From contig CAJTYS010000005.1 of the NCBI GenBank assembly GCA_910583765.1, forward strand, positions 79,418 through 143,417: a DNA stretch of 64,000 nucleotides, given 5' to 3'. Position 1 is the first letter of the stretch; each line of letters opens with the position of its first letter. Below, in pieces: positions 35,698 through 44,408 of this stretch. This DNA comes from an uncultured Eubacteriales bacterium. Its GTDB lineage: Bacteria; Bacillota; Clostridia; Peptostreptococcales; Anaerovoracaceae. Both the position numbers and the translations under genes were made by a program. The notes under the pieces are model-generated. The model searched no databases and had not been told where the DNA came from. It saw nothing but the letters and a program-made list of their open reading frames with translations.

Positions 35698-36444
35698 ATG
35701 AGTGTAATGATGCAAGAAATGTCCTGGCAGGAATTTGACAAAAAAAGAAAGGATTCCATCCTCTTCCTGCCCGTGGGTTCCACGGAACAGCACGGCCCCA
35801 TGCTGCCCCTGTCCGTGGACTGTGTCATTTCAGCGGGCATCTGCGAAGAGCTGGCTGAAAGAGTGGACGGAATCGTGGCCCCCACCATCTGTTACGGATA
35901 CAAGTCCGCCCCGCTTTCCGGTGGCGGCCCTCTGTTTCCCGGCACTGTGGATCTGAACGGGAGCACTCTGCAAAACCTGGTGTACGATGTGCTGGAGGAG
36001 TTCATTCGAGACGGAGTGAAGAAATTTTTCATCCACAACGGCCATTATGAGAATGAAGCCTTCATCATCGAAGCCATTGACCTGCTTTCCCAAAAGCATG
36101 AAGACGTGACCTTCATCGAGAGCAGCTGGTGGGACGTGATGAGCGACTCGATCATCGACAAAGTGTTCGACGAATTCCCGTATCCTGGGATCGAACTGGA
36201 ACATGCGGGAGTGCTGGAAACTTCTCTGACCATGTATTTCAGGCCGGACCTGGTCCACATGGAACGGTTCGTGGAAGACGGGGTGGAAGAGGAGTTGAAT
36301 TTCAGGATCTACCCTGCCTCTAAGATCAAAGTGCCCAAGACCGGACTTTTGACAACTGCCAGGACCAGCTCTCGGGAAAAGGGGGAATTGCTGGTCAAGG
36401 ACATCGTGGACCACTATGTGGAGATCATTCAGGAAAGGATGTAA
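35698..36444 (+). CDS. Creatininase (creatinine amidohydrolase)
   Basis: Opens the ring of creatinine to creatine, a reversible metal-dependent hydrolysis. The 248 residues show Glu30, His32 and Asp41 (VGSTEQHGPMLPLSVDC) and His116-Tyr117-Glu118 (NGHYEN), matching by constant offset the metal ligands Glu34, His36, Asp45, His120, Glu122 and the substrate-contacting Tyr121 known from Pseudomonas creatininase. Many paralogues have NGHGGN instead, so this looks like a true creatininase. SSWWDV supplies the active-site Trp and EHAG a possible catalytic His; the second active-site Trp appears to be Ile. Cotranscribed with ureohydrolase and permease. Confidence 0.85.
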   Translation: MSVMMQEMSWQEFDKKRKDSILFLPVGSTEQHGPMLPLSVDCVISAGICEELAERVDGIVAPTICYGYKSAPLSGGGPLFPGTVDLNGSTLQNLVYDVLEEFIRDGVKKFFIHNGHYENEAFIIEAIDLLSQKHEDVTFIESSWWDVMSDSIIDKVFDEFPYPGIELEHAGVLETSLTMYFRPDLVHMERFVEDGVEEELNFRIYPASKIKVPKTGLLTTARTSSREKGELLVKDIVDHYVEIIQERM

Positions 36445-36478
36445 GTTATTTTCACTGATTTAAGGAAAGGAGCCTGAT

Positions 36479-37801
36479 ATGGAAGAGAATAAAAAGAACA
36501 TGTCTGAAGATTTACTGCCCGTATCACCTGAAAACAAAACCCTAGGTGGTGTTTCAAACTTCGCGATATGGTTTTCTTGCAGTATGGTTACAACCGTTAT
36601 GCTGACAGGGATGTACTTTATCCCAGAAGTCAGTTTTGGTAAAGCGATCACACTGATTTTAATCGGTAGCTTAGTGGGGATCATACCACTTATATTAATC
36701 GGTGCGATCGGTCAAAAGACAGGGCTCGTCACTATGGTCGCGGCAAGAGCCACATTTGGAAATAGAGGCGCTAATTTACCATCCATCATGAACGCACTGA
36801 TTTATATTGGCTGGCAATGGGCACAAGCCGCATTGGGCGGATTAGCGCTGAACTATATTTCCGTACAGCTTACAGGATTTAACAGTCCAGCTGTATTTAC
36901 GATCATAACTGAGGTGGTTGTCATCGTGGTAGCGCTTTTTGCCATAAAAGGGATCTCGCTTTGGGAAAAGATCGCAGCTATTTGCATTGCGCTGATTATG
37001 GCAATCGTAGTCATTAAGGCATTTGCTGTCACAGGCATGAACCACATCATTGATTTAGAACCGAAGCCAGTTGAGGGGTATTCCAGCATGTATATATTTG
37101 ATATCGTGGTGGCCTCTGCGTTGTCGTGGGTAGCAATGTCCGCAGATTATAATCGTAACTGCAAATCCTTGAAAGGGACGATTGTAGGAACAGGGGCCGG
37201 ATATACGATGGGGACCTTGTTCTCCATGGGCGCAGGCGCGTTGATGGTATGCATGGTACTTGTAACTGGCAGTGCCGCGTCTTATGATCCGTCAGAATTA
37301 TTTGGGCAGATCGGGTTTGGTATTCCAGGGGCGATTGTGATATTCATGTCGATCATATCCGCTAACGTAATGTGCATGTACAGTTCCACAATGTCTGTCA
37401 TACAAATATTTCCTAAATTGAATTATACAAAGACAGCTTTAGTGATTGGAGTCATTTGTATATTAGGTGCGTTGTTCAGCGGGATTTTAAGCGCGTTCCT
37501 CGACTTCGTAAACCTGATTGCCGTGGTCTTTATGCCAATATTCGCTATTATGATCGCTGATTTCTTTGTATTGAAAAAACAATGCGTTCATGTGGATTCC
37601 GTTGTTTACCCAGAAGAAAATAAAAAGTATCATTACGCCAATGGCATCAATTGGGTCGCGGTCATAGTATTCATTGTCTGTGCGATTATTTGTTACTTGC
37701 TGTCCTATGTGTGGCCAATTCCAACAGGCGCGACGATTCCAACATTTTTCCTGACGTTTTTCCTATACATTATATTAATGAAAGGAATGAAAATAAGATG
37801 A
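36479..37801 (+). CDS. NCS1-family permease (cytosine/purine/creatinine-type)
   Basis: Integral membrane transporter of the nucleobase-cation-symport-1 family, 440 residues with about 12 helices. It starts VSPENKTLGGVSNFAIWFS, and has WQWAQAALGGLALNYI and ALSWVAMSADYNRN typical of CodB-like carriers. AAAGGAG precedes the ATG. As third gene after ureohydrolase and creatininase, it likely imports the compound they break down, for example creatinine, by proton or sodium symport. The substrate is inferred from context. Confidence 0.87.
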   Translation: MEENKKNMSEDLLPVSPENKTLGGVSNFAIWFSCSMVTTVMLTGMYFIPEVSFGKAITLILIGSLVGIIPLILIGAIGQKTGLVTMVAARATFGNRGANLPSIMNALIYIGWQWAQAALGGLALNYISVQLTGFNSPAVFTIITEVVVIVVALFAIKGISLWEKIAAICIALIMAIVVIKAFAVTGMNHIIDLEPKPVEGYSSMYIFDIVVASALSWVAMSADYNRNCKSLKGTIVGTGAGYTMGTLFSMGAGALMVCMVLVTGSAASYDPSELFGQIGFGIPGAIVIFMSIISANVMCMYSSTMSVIQIFPKLNYTKTALVIGVICILGALFSGILSAFLDFVNLIAVVFMPIFAIMIADFFVLKKQCVHVDSVVYPEENKKYHYANGINWVAVIVFIVCAIICYLLSYVWPIPTGATIPTFFLTFFLYIILMKGMKIR

Positions 37802-37873
37802 AATAAGGCTCACATGCTTGGTGGCTAGTCGAATGAGGGAAAAGGGTAAATTTGGAAAATATTAAAAAGGCCA

Positions 37874-37980
37874 TTGACAACAAATCAGGATATGGTATAC
37901 TAATACCACAAAGCGATAATGGGTGACTGCGTATCGTCACACAAAAAGAAAAGCAGGAGGGGCTACTCCTGCTTTTCTAT
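37874..37980 (+). ncRNA. Candidate small RNA with promoter, operator and terminator
   Basis: TTGACA (37874-37879), 16 bases, TATACT (37896-37901), then a terminator at 37948-37980 in which GAAAAGCAGGAG pairs with CTCCTGCTTTTC. The transcript would be about 70 bases and also contains GTGAC/GTCAC. The -10 lies in a palindrome, TGGTAT-ACTA-ATACCA, that looks like a repressor site. No reading frame is convincing. Confidence 0.5.
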
Positions 37981-38075
37981 TAGGCTAATTGCCTGACTTT
38001 AGGCTATCTAGCCGTTGTTTTGCTGGCACATGAGAAAACAAAAACGCTGGCACAAGAGATAAAGGCTTTCCTGTG

Positions 38076-38104
38076 TTGACAGAAAAAAAGGTTCGTGGTA
38101 ATTT
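38076..38104 (+). promoter_or_regulatory. Promoter of ornithine decarboxylase
   Basis: TTGACA (38076-38081), 17 bases, TAATTT (38099-38104), about 50 bases before the start codon. Confidence 0.6.
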
Positions 38105-38154
38105 TTGAACGGAACAAAATTTGCGAGGCACAAACATAAAAAGGAGGGGTTTCA

Positions 38155-40314
38155 TTGCGAGCATTAAAAATTGCTTATTCGCCGTCTGTTCGGCAGTATT
38201 TTACAACCACGAGGAATTTGATCCATGTGCAGGACACGGATTTTACGGATATCGCCGCGGCCATTGTATCGGATCAGGACAGAGAGATCATCAAAGCGAT
38301 TTACGAGACACGGTTTGAAGTGCCGGTGTTCGTGTACTCCAAAGATCAAGAGTACATCGATGAAGAACTAAAAGAAAAAATTTATCGGTGGGTCTACATC
38401 AAAGATTTGAATCAGGATATTGTGGACAATGAGATTGAAAGCGCCGCGGAACAGTACGAGTGGCGCATGCTGCCGCCATTTTTCGAGACGCTGAGCAACT
38501 ATATAGATTTAAAGAACCAGCAGTTCAACTGTCCTGGTCATCAGGGCGGACAGTATTTTCGCAAGCATCCGGCGGGGCGCTATCTTTATGACTTTTATGG
38601 TGAAACGATCTTCCGTTCAGATATCTGCAATGCGGACGTGGCTTTAGGCGACCTGCTGATCCACGAAGGTCCGGCAGAAGACGCATTGAAAAACGCGGCC
38701 AAGGTTTTCAACTCTGACAACACGTTTTTTGTCATGAATGGTACCAGCACATCAAACATCATTGTGGCCAGCGCATTGGTGGCGCCAGGGGACATGGTTC
38801 TTTTTGATAGAAACAATCACAAATCCAATTATGACGCGGCCTTGATGCAGGCAGGCGGCAGGCCAGTTTATCTGGAAACTTCCAGAAACCCTTTTGGATT
38901 TATCGGAGGCATTGATGATCATTGCTTTGAAGAGGCGTATCTGCGGGAACGAATCGCCAGGATCGACCCGCGGCGGGCGCAGGAAAAGAGACCGTTCCGC
39001 TTGGCCATCATCCAGCTGGGAACTTATGATGGGACGATTTACAATGCCCGCCAGGTAGTAGATCGGATCGGACATCTGTGCGATTATATCTTGTTCGATT
39101 CCGCATGGGTGGGCTACGAGCAATTCATCCCTATGATGCGGGATTGTTCCCCTCTGCTGCTGGAGCTGGGACCAGACGATCCGGGGATCTTCGTCACGCA
39201 ATCTGTGCATAAGCAGCAGGCAGGCTTTTCCCAGTCCTCATACATCCACAAAAAGGATTCTCATATCAAAGGCCAGCAGCGCTATCTGGGGTACAAGCGA
39301 TTCAACAACGCATATCGTTCGCATTCCAGCACCAGCCCGTTTTATCCCATCTTCGCGGCACTGGATGTGAACGCCAGGATGCAGGATCGGGCCTCTGGCA
39401 GAAAGCTATGGGCGGATTGTGTGAAAATGGGCATCGAAGCCAGGAAATCCATTCTGCGCAACTGTTCCATGCTAAAACCCTTCATCCCGCCTGTGGTCAG
39501 GGGAAAACGCTGGGAAGACCACGAGACAGAAGAAATCGCAGAAAGCATCGAATTTTTTAAATTCATTCCAGGGGAGAAATGGCACTCCTTTGAGGGATAT
39601 GGGGACGAACAGTATTTCCTGGATCCTAACAAACTGATGCTGACCACCCCGGGAATCGATGCGGAAACTGGGGAATACGAAGATTTTGGAATTCCAGCCA
39701 CGATCCTCGCCAGCTTTTTGCGGGACAATCGAATCATTCCAGAGAAAAACGATTTCAACTCGATCCTGTTTTTGATGACTCCGGCAGAATCAAAGAGCAA
39801 GATCGACTCTTTGGTAGCGCAGCTCATGCGCTTTGAACAGCTGATTCGTCAGAACGCACCAGTGAGCCAAGTGATGCCGTATCTTTATTGGGACAATGAA
39901 GAGCGCTACCGGGGCGTGGGCATCGCTGATCTATGCCAGGAAATGCATGATTTCTATAAAGAGCACAATGCCAAAGAATTTCAGCGGCAGTTGTTTCGAG
40001 AAGAAACCTTTCCGGAAGTGGCGATTTCCCCATACGATGCAGGCGTGGAACTGATCCGCAATCATGCGAAAATGGTGGATATCGATGAGATCGAGGGCGA
40101 AGTGGCGCTGGAGGGAGCCCTGCCTTATCCACCAGGGATCTTTTGCGTTGCCCCAGGAGAACGCTGGAGCAAGCCGGCAGTGGAATATTTTAAGATCTTG
40201 GAAGAAGGCATCAATCGCTTTCCGGGATTCGCGCCGGAGATCCATGGCGTATATTTGAACAAGAAAAATGGACGGACAAAAGCTTTTGCCTATGTGCTGC
40301 AGGAAGAGGCGTAA
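38155..40314 (+). CDS. speC: Ornithine decarboxylase (SpeC/SpeF type)
   Basis: PLP-dependent fold-III decarboxylase that turns ornithine into putrescine and CO2. The 719 residues fit the large prokaryotic Orn/Lys/Arg decarboxylases: an N-terminal wing domain, FNCPGHQGGQYF, FVMNGTSTSNI, VLFDRNNHKSNYDAAL and TSRNPFGFIGGID as in SpeF, and the PLP lysine in TQSVHKQQAGFSQ. The start is TTG at 38155, because AAGGAGGGG is 6 bases upstream and no ATG fits. Putrescine could also come from the ureohydrolase upstream if that is agmatinase. Confidence 0.92.
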   Translation: MRALKIAYSPSVRQYFTTTRNLIHVQDTDFTDIAAAIVSDQDREIIKAIYETRFEVPVFVYSKDQEYIDEELKEKIYRWVYIKDLNQDIVDNEIESAAEQYEWRMLPPFFETLSNYIDLKNQQFNCPGHQGGQYFRKHPAGRYLYDFYGETIFRSDICNADVALGDLLIHEGPAEDALKNAAKVFNSDNTFFVMNGTSTSNIIVASALVAPGDMVLFDRNNHKSNYDAALMQAGGRPVYLETSRNPFGFIGGIDDHCFEEAYLRERIARIDPRRAQEKRPFRLAIIQLGTYDGTIYNARQVVDRIGHLCDYILFDSAWVGYEQFIPMMRDCSPLLLELGPDDPGIFVTQSVHKQQAGFSQSSYIHKKDSHIKGQQRYLGYKRFNNAYRSHSSTSPFYPIFAALDVNARMQDRASGRKLWADCVKMGIEARKSILRNCSMLKPFIPPVVRGKRWEDHETEEIAESIEFFKFIPGEKWHSFEGYGDEQYFLDPNKLMLTTPGIDAETGEYEDFGIPATILASFLRDNRIIPEKNDFNSILFLMTPAESKSKIDSLVAQLMRFEQLIRQNAPVSQVMPYLYWDNEERYRGVGIADLCQEMHDFYKEHNAKEFQRQLFREETFPEVAISPYDAGVELIRNHAKMVDIDEIEGEVALEGALPYPPGIFCVAPGERWSKPAVEYFKILEEGINRFPGFAPEIHGVYLNKKNGRTKAFAYVLQEEA

Positions 40315-40328
40315 AACGATCTAATTCC

Positions 40329-40401
40329 GTATTCTTGAATTCATCCACATTGTAAAAAACGCCTGATGGGATAGTGGAGCCATAAATAAATTCAAGAATA
40401 T
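40329..40401. repeat. 72-base element with 12-bp inverted ends
   Basis: TATTCTTGAATT (about 40330) and AATTCAAGAATA (about 40389) bracket about 48 bases between ornithine decarboxylase and the Rpn-like gene. It may be a small element or a terminator-like structure; there is no T-run. Confidence 0.4.
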
Positions 40402-40413
40402 TACAGTTATATA

Positions 40414-40442
40414 TTTACAAATCGCTCCTTTTGTGCGATAAT
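40414..40442 (+). promoter_or_regulatory. Promoter of the Rpn-like gene
   Basis: TTTACA (40414-40419), 17 bases, GATAAT (40437-40442), about 48 bases before the ATG. Confidence 0.6.
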
Positions 40443-40490
40443 GTACATATTCCAAAATTTAGAATTCATATAAATCAAAAGGGGTGAAAC

Positions 40491-41492
40491 ATGGAACTTT
40501 TAGACGATTACATCTTGCGTGCAGAGGGCAAAAGCCTTATACTAAAGGAAAACACGGCTCCATACGCCAGCAACCGGGAATTCAAGGACGGCATGTTCCG
40601 CCTGCTGTTCAGCGAGAAAAAGGCGGCCTTGGAATTGCTCAACGCTTTGGAAGGGACGGAGCGGAAAGACGAAGGGAAGATCGAGATCGACACCCTGCGG
40701 GGAGCACTGTACAAGCGCAGGCAGAACGACCTGGCTTTTCGGTACGATTTCAGCCCTCTCTCCGTGGTGGAGCACATGTCCACCTGGAGCGAAAACATGC
40801 CCCTCAGGGAAGCGGCCTACGTGTTTCGGGTCTACGAAAAGATCGTCCCCGACAGGGAGCTTTACAAGGAAGCCAGATTTCCGCTGCCGATTCCTCGCCT
40901 CTACGTCTTGTACAACGGCACCAGGGACAAGCCTCTGGAAACCGTGCAGCATCTGTTCGGAGGGGTCGATCCGGACCCGGAGGGGAACGGCCCCATGATG
41001 GAAGTGGCGGTGAAGATGATCAACATCAACTTGCATAAGAACCACCCTATCCTGGATCGCAGCCCGACGCTGAAACAGTACGCCCAGTTCATTGATCGGG
41101 TGCGGAACCATGTAAAGTTGGAGAGGATGGATCGAGATGAGGCGATCTTGGCGAGTATCGAGAGCTGTGTGAAAGATGGGATATTGGAAGATTTTTTGAG
41201 GAAACACGGGAGCGAGGTGATCAACATGCTGACAGGCATCACGTTGGAAGAACTTTATGAAATCCGAGAGGAAGAGGCCGAAGAAAGAGGGGCCAGGCGG
41301 GGAGCCAAGGAAAAAGAGGCGGCGGTCAAAAAAGCAGAAGCGGAAGCCAAAGCCGCAAAAAAAGCGATGGAAGAAAAAGACAGACTCTATATCACGAAAT
41401 TGCTGAGGAAAAACTGGACAGTCGAAGAAATTCAGGAGTTAACAGAAGTTCCAATGAGCAAGATTTTGCAGATCCAGGCCGCCCTCCATTAA
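40491..41492 (+). CDS. Rpn-like PD-(D/E)XK family protein, possibly catalytically altered
   Basis: A 333-residue protein of a Clostridia-rich family related to Rpn nucleases. The start region NREFKDGMFRLLFSEKK and the core RQNDLAFRYDF followed by VEHMSTWSENMPLR match members that usually read EHQST; Met replaces the catalytic-loop Gln, so nuclease activity is doubtful. The C-terminal ~80 residues are a charged Ala/Lys/Glu coiled coil followed by a short helical domain resembling the tail of the Rpn protein at 19.5 kb. GGGGTG precedes the ATG. Stands alone with its own promoter. Confidence 0.78.
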   Translation: MELLDDYILRAEGKSLILKENTAPYASNREFKDGMFRLLFSEKKAALELLNALEGTERKDEGKIEIDTLRGALYKRRQNDLAFRYDFSPLSVVEHMSTWSENMPLREAAYVFRVYEKIVPDRELYKEARFPLPIPRLYVLYNGTRDKPLETVQHLFGGVDPDPEGNGPMMEVAVKMININLHKNHPILDRSPTLKQYAQFIDRVRNHVKLERMDRDEAILASIESCVKDGILEDFLRKHGSEVINMLTGITLEELYEIREEEAEERGARRGAKEKEAAVKKAEAEAKAAKKAMEEKDRLYITKLLRKNWTVEEIQELTEVPMSKILQIQAALH

Positions 41493-41956
41493 AAACGGCG
41501 ATTCATAAAAACCATGGCGAAGAGCAAGGGCAAACCGCCAGATCGACCCCTTCGGGGAAGGAACCTAAAGATTACGAAAACCTTCAGACAGACGTAATAA
41601 AATTACGCAGTATGGAGGTTTTTTGTATAGCGAGAAAAGATGGAGGCTTTTACAATTTAACTAGCGACAAATCCAATCAGCAACAAACTTCCATGCTGTT
41701 TAAGGGCAAGCCTCCGAGTCGCAAATCGTCCGATCGTACAAAAAAACGGACGATTTTAAAACGAGTCTGTTTGAATTGACGGACAATAAGAGTGCGTGCC
41801 TCCCCATCTACTGCATGAGCCCATTTCCGCTCGTATTCCCAGTACAAGAGCCAATCGTGGGAATCACTGCACATGGATACCGTCATTTTGTGAAAAATAT
41901 GATTTTAAAGCCCAAAGCGCGGCGGAGTTTGCCGGCTCAATGGACCGTTTTTTTGA
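41493..41956 (+). other. Intergenic stretch with several inverted repeats
   Basis: No convincing gene. A terminator-like structure lies at 41576-41624 (AAAACCTTC with GAGGTTTTTT). GGAGGCTT (41642) and AAGCCTCC (41708) form a second inverted repeat about 58 bases apart, and AAATCGTCCG/CGGACGATTT (about 41723-41757) a third. The last two could be one structured RNA or activator sites for the sigma-54 promoter just downstream. Confidence 0.4.
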
Positions 41957-41973
41957 TTGGCACAGTAATTGCG
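41957..41973 (+). promoter_or_regulatory. Sigma-54 promoter of the MFS-activase-GRE operon
   Basis: TTGGCACAGTAATTGCG is a near-perfect -24/-12 match; GG (41959-41960) and GC (41971-41972) are 10 bases apart. The 5' leader of about 140 bases begins with the dispersed repeat described at 41983. Confidence 0.9.
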
Positions 41974-41982
41974 TATACTATT

Positions 41983-42022
41983 ATATAGGAAATACCCTTT
42001 GTGATATTTCCCGATATTTCCG
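41983..42022 (+). repeat. Partial copy of dispersed leader repeat
   Basis: TATATAGGAAATACC and TGTGATATTTCC match the copies at 50083 and 62466 over about 35 bases, then diverge. It lies just after the sigma-54 promoter, at the expected transcript start. Confidence 0.6.
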
Positions 42023-42124
42023 GAATTTCACTTACGCTATTCCCTTTTGCGGCATAGCGCGCGGACGTTTGCGAGTTATCACTGAAAAAGACATGTAATC
42101 GTAAAGTTTTTAGGAGGTACAAGT

Positions 42125-43432
42125 ATGAACGCAAAGCATAAAACCCCGGTCTTGTCATGGCAGGCAATGTTTTTCCTATATTTGCTCTTTGCCATGAACG
42201 CCAATGGGAGAGAAATCACAAATAGGTTATCGCCCTACATCATCGATACCTTCCATGTTGACGCGGCGCAGATCGGTTTGGTCGGCACTATCAGCGCCAT
42301 TGGCATGGTCGTTGGCTGCATCCCCCTGGCAAGGTGGGTAGAACATGGAAGGCACGGCGCGGGAATGAAAACGAGAGTCAGCATGATTTCCGGCGGCTAT
42401 CTGTTATTTATGGCATTATGCGGAATTTCGCCTATCTGCTGCACATTCATGGCGCTTTTGATCTTTCAGGGATTCAGGGGACTGTTCTCTGCTCCAGGTG
42501 AAAATGGCGAAGTGGGAGCGGTGGTAGAATGGTGGCCCAAAGAGCGGAACGGATTCGCGCTGGGTTTCCACCACACGGCTTATCCGTGGGGCACATTGAT
42601 CGGCGGATTTTTGGTCACTGGGCTGCTGAGTCTTTTGGGAGACAGTCATTGGCAGCTGGTATTCCTGCTGTTTCCGATCCTGGGCGTGCTGATTATCTTG
42701 GGATATAACAAATTCTCCACAAAAGAACGCTACAGCAAACTGGAGGCAGAAATCGAGGCCCAGGGAATGACACCAGCCCTGAAAAGCGTAGAAAACGCAG
42801 AAGGCGCGGAGAGCAGCGGCCATGTGGAGAAAATGCCTCTCGGAGAAGTCCTAAAGAAACAAAAAGTCTGGACCACCGCTATCATGGGCTTTTGCTGCCA
42901 GTTTTCCTATATTGGACTAATGTTTTGGATGCCGCTGTACCTGGCTTTCGTGGCCGGATACTCCTATTCCGCGGTTGCCAGCCTGAGCGTCATTTACGCC
43001 ATCACCGGCGGTCTGGGACAGATCGTCTGGGGCGCCTTTTCAGACAAATTCGGCGTGAAAAAGACGCTGATCATCTGCTTCGCTTGGCTGGCCGTGATGT
43101 TTTATCTGATGAAATATATCGATCAGGGCATTGCCTGGATCATCATTCTCCAACTGTTGATCGGCTGCTGCTCCAACGCGGTTTATCCGGTCATGTACAA
43201 AAGAGTGCAGGACGCGGTTCCGGACAACGCGAATATTTCCGCCAATTCGATCCTCACCACGGGGATCTTCATCGGTGCGGCCTGCGCCACATATGTCACG
43301 GGCCTGTTGATCGAGCTTGGCGGCGGATACGAATCCATTTCCGGCTACAACACGGGATTGTACGCTATGGCGGCTCTGATGGTAGTGGCACTGGTGGTGT
43401 TGATCCTCAGCGAAGCTTTCAGCAAGAAATAG
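42125..43432 (+). CDS. MFS transporter
   Basis: A 435-residue major facilitator with about 12 membrane helices and a central charged loop (about residues 200-245). The A-type loop after helix 2 reads RWVEHGRHGAGMKTR, and helix 4-5 has FRGLFSAPGENGEVGAVVEWW. TAGGAGGT precedes the ATG. It is first in an operon with a glycyl-radical activase and enzyme homologue, so it probably imports their substrate, most likely an organic anion. Substrate unknown. Confidence 0.85.
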   Translation: MNAKHKTPVLSWQAMFFLYLLFAMNANGREITNRLSPYIIDTFHVDAAQIGLVGTISAIGMVVGCIPLARWVEHGRHGAGMKTRVSMISGGYLLFMALCGISPICCTFMALLIFQGFRGLFSAPGENGEVGAVVEWWPKERNGFALGFHHTAYPWGTLIGGFLVTGLLSLLGDSHWQLVFLLFPILGVLIILGYNKFSTKERYSKLEAEIEAQGMTPALKSVENAEGAESSGHVEKMPLGEVLKKQKVWTTAIMGFCCQFSYIGLMFWMPLYLAFVAGYSYSAVASLSVIYAITGGLGQIVWGAFSDKFGVKKTLIICFAWLAVMFYLMKYIDQGIAWIIILQLLIGCCSNAVYPVMYKRVQDAVPDNANISANSILTTGIFIGAACATYVTGLLIELGGGYESISGYNTGLYAMAALMVVALVVLILSEAFSKK

Positions 43433-43444
43433 TGAGGTAGAAAG

Positions 43445-44365
43445 ATGAACCATAACAGAGGACTGCGTGTATTGGAGATTTCCAGAATGGCCACGCACAA
43501 TGGGCCGGGGCTCCGGACCATGATACACTTCAAGGGCTGCGATTTGGACTGCGCCTGGTGTTCGACCCCCGAGTCCCGATCCTTTGAACAACAGCTGGCC
43601 CTTCTGGAGAAAAAGTGCATCAAGTGTGGAGCGTGCGCCCGGGCCTGCCCGGAAAAGATCATTGATTTCGATCAAAACCAGGGCGTGTCCATCAAATGGG
43701 AAAACTGCGCGCGTTGCTTCAAATGCGCAGAGGTCTGCTGCTCCACAGCGCTCTCTGTTGTGGGGAAAATCTATTCCGCAGGGGAACTTTACCATGAAAT
43801 CATCAAGGATCAGGTCTTTTATAAACGCTCTGGCGGCGGCGTGACCTTTTCCGGCGGAGAAGCGCTGCTGCATGTGGGCGATGAACTGCTGGACTTACTG
43901 GAAAGGCTGAGACAGGAAGAGATCTCCATTGGTTTTGACACCGCGGGCTGTGTTGAAAGGGCCGTGCTGGAAAAAGTGATCCCGTATACGGAATTTTTCC
44001 TTTGGGACGTGAAGCTGATGGATGATCGCGCGCACAAAAAATACACGGGAAAAGGCAACGAGGTCATACTGCGCAACCTGCGCTACGTGGATGAAATGGG
44101 AAAAGATCTCTATTTGCGGTGCCCGATCATCCCTGGTATCAATGATCATGATGAACATTTTCAGGGCCTCATGGACCTGGCGGATCAGTTGAAATCAGTC
44201 AAAGAGATCCACTTCCTGCCTTTTCACCGGCTAGGGGCTTCTCGGTATCACAAGATCGGCCTGGCTGACCCTTACCAGGGCATGAAAGACGTTTCAAGAG
44301 CCTACATCATGGAAAAACAACAGGCATTTATTGAAAAAGGATATATTGCCAAGATCATCGGTTAA
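43445..44365 (+). CDS. Glycyl-radical-enzyme activating radical SAM protein
   Basis: Activases of this family cleave S-adenosylmethionine and make the glycyl radical on a partner enzyme. The 306 residues contain the radical SAM motif CDLDCAWC (Cys-x3-Cys-x2-Cys) near residue 36, an inserted ferredoxin domain with two [4Fe-4S] motifs (CIKCGACARACP and CARCFKCAEVC), and GGGVTFSGGEALL for SAM binding. It lies 43 bases before the enzyme gene. The puzzle is that both nearby partner homologues lack the radical glycine, so its target is unclear. Confidence 0.93.
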   Translation: MNHNRGLRVLEISRMATHNGPGLRTMIHFKGCDLDCAWCSTPESRSFEQQLALLEKKCIKCGACARACPEKIIDFDQNQGVSIKWENCARCFKCAEVCCSTALSVVGKIYSAGELYHEIIKDQVFYKRSGGGVTFSGGEALLHVGDELLDLLERLRQEEISIGFDTAGCVERAVLEKVIPYTEFFLWDVKLMDDRAHKKYTGKGNEVILRNLRYVDEMGKDLYLRCPIIPGINDHDEHFQGLMDLADQLKSVKEIHFLPFHRLGASRYHKIGLADPYQGMKDVSRAYIMEKQQAFIEKGYIAKIIG

Positions 44366-44408
44366 AAGCTCGGATCAGAGCTTGACACTATAGAAAGGAG
44401 TAAACGCA

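Noticed and set aside
37802..37873. Guanidine riboswitch near the ureohydrolase operon
   Set aside because: No recognisable conserved core was found; the region shows only a promoter, a palindrome and a terminator.
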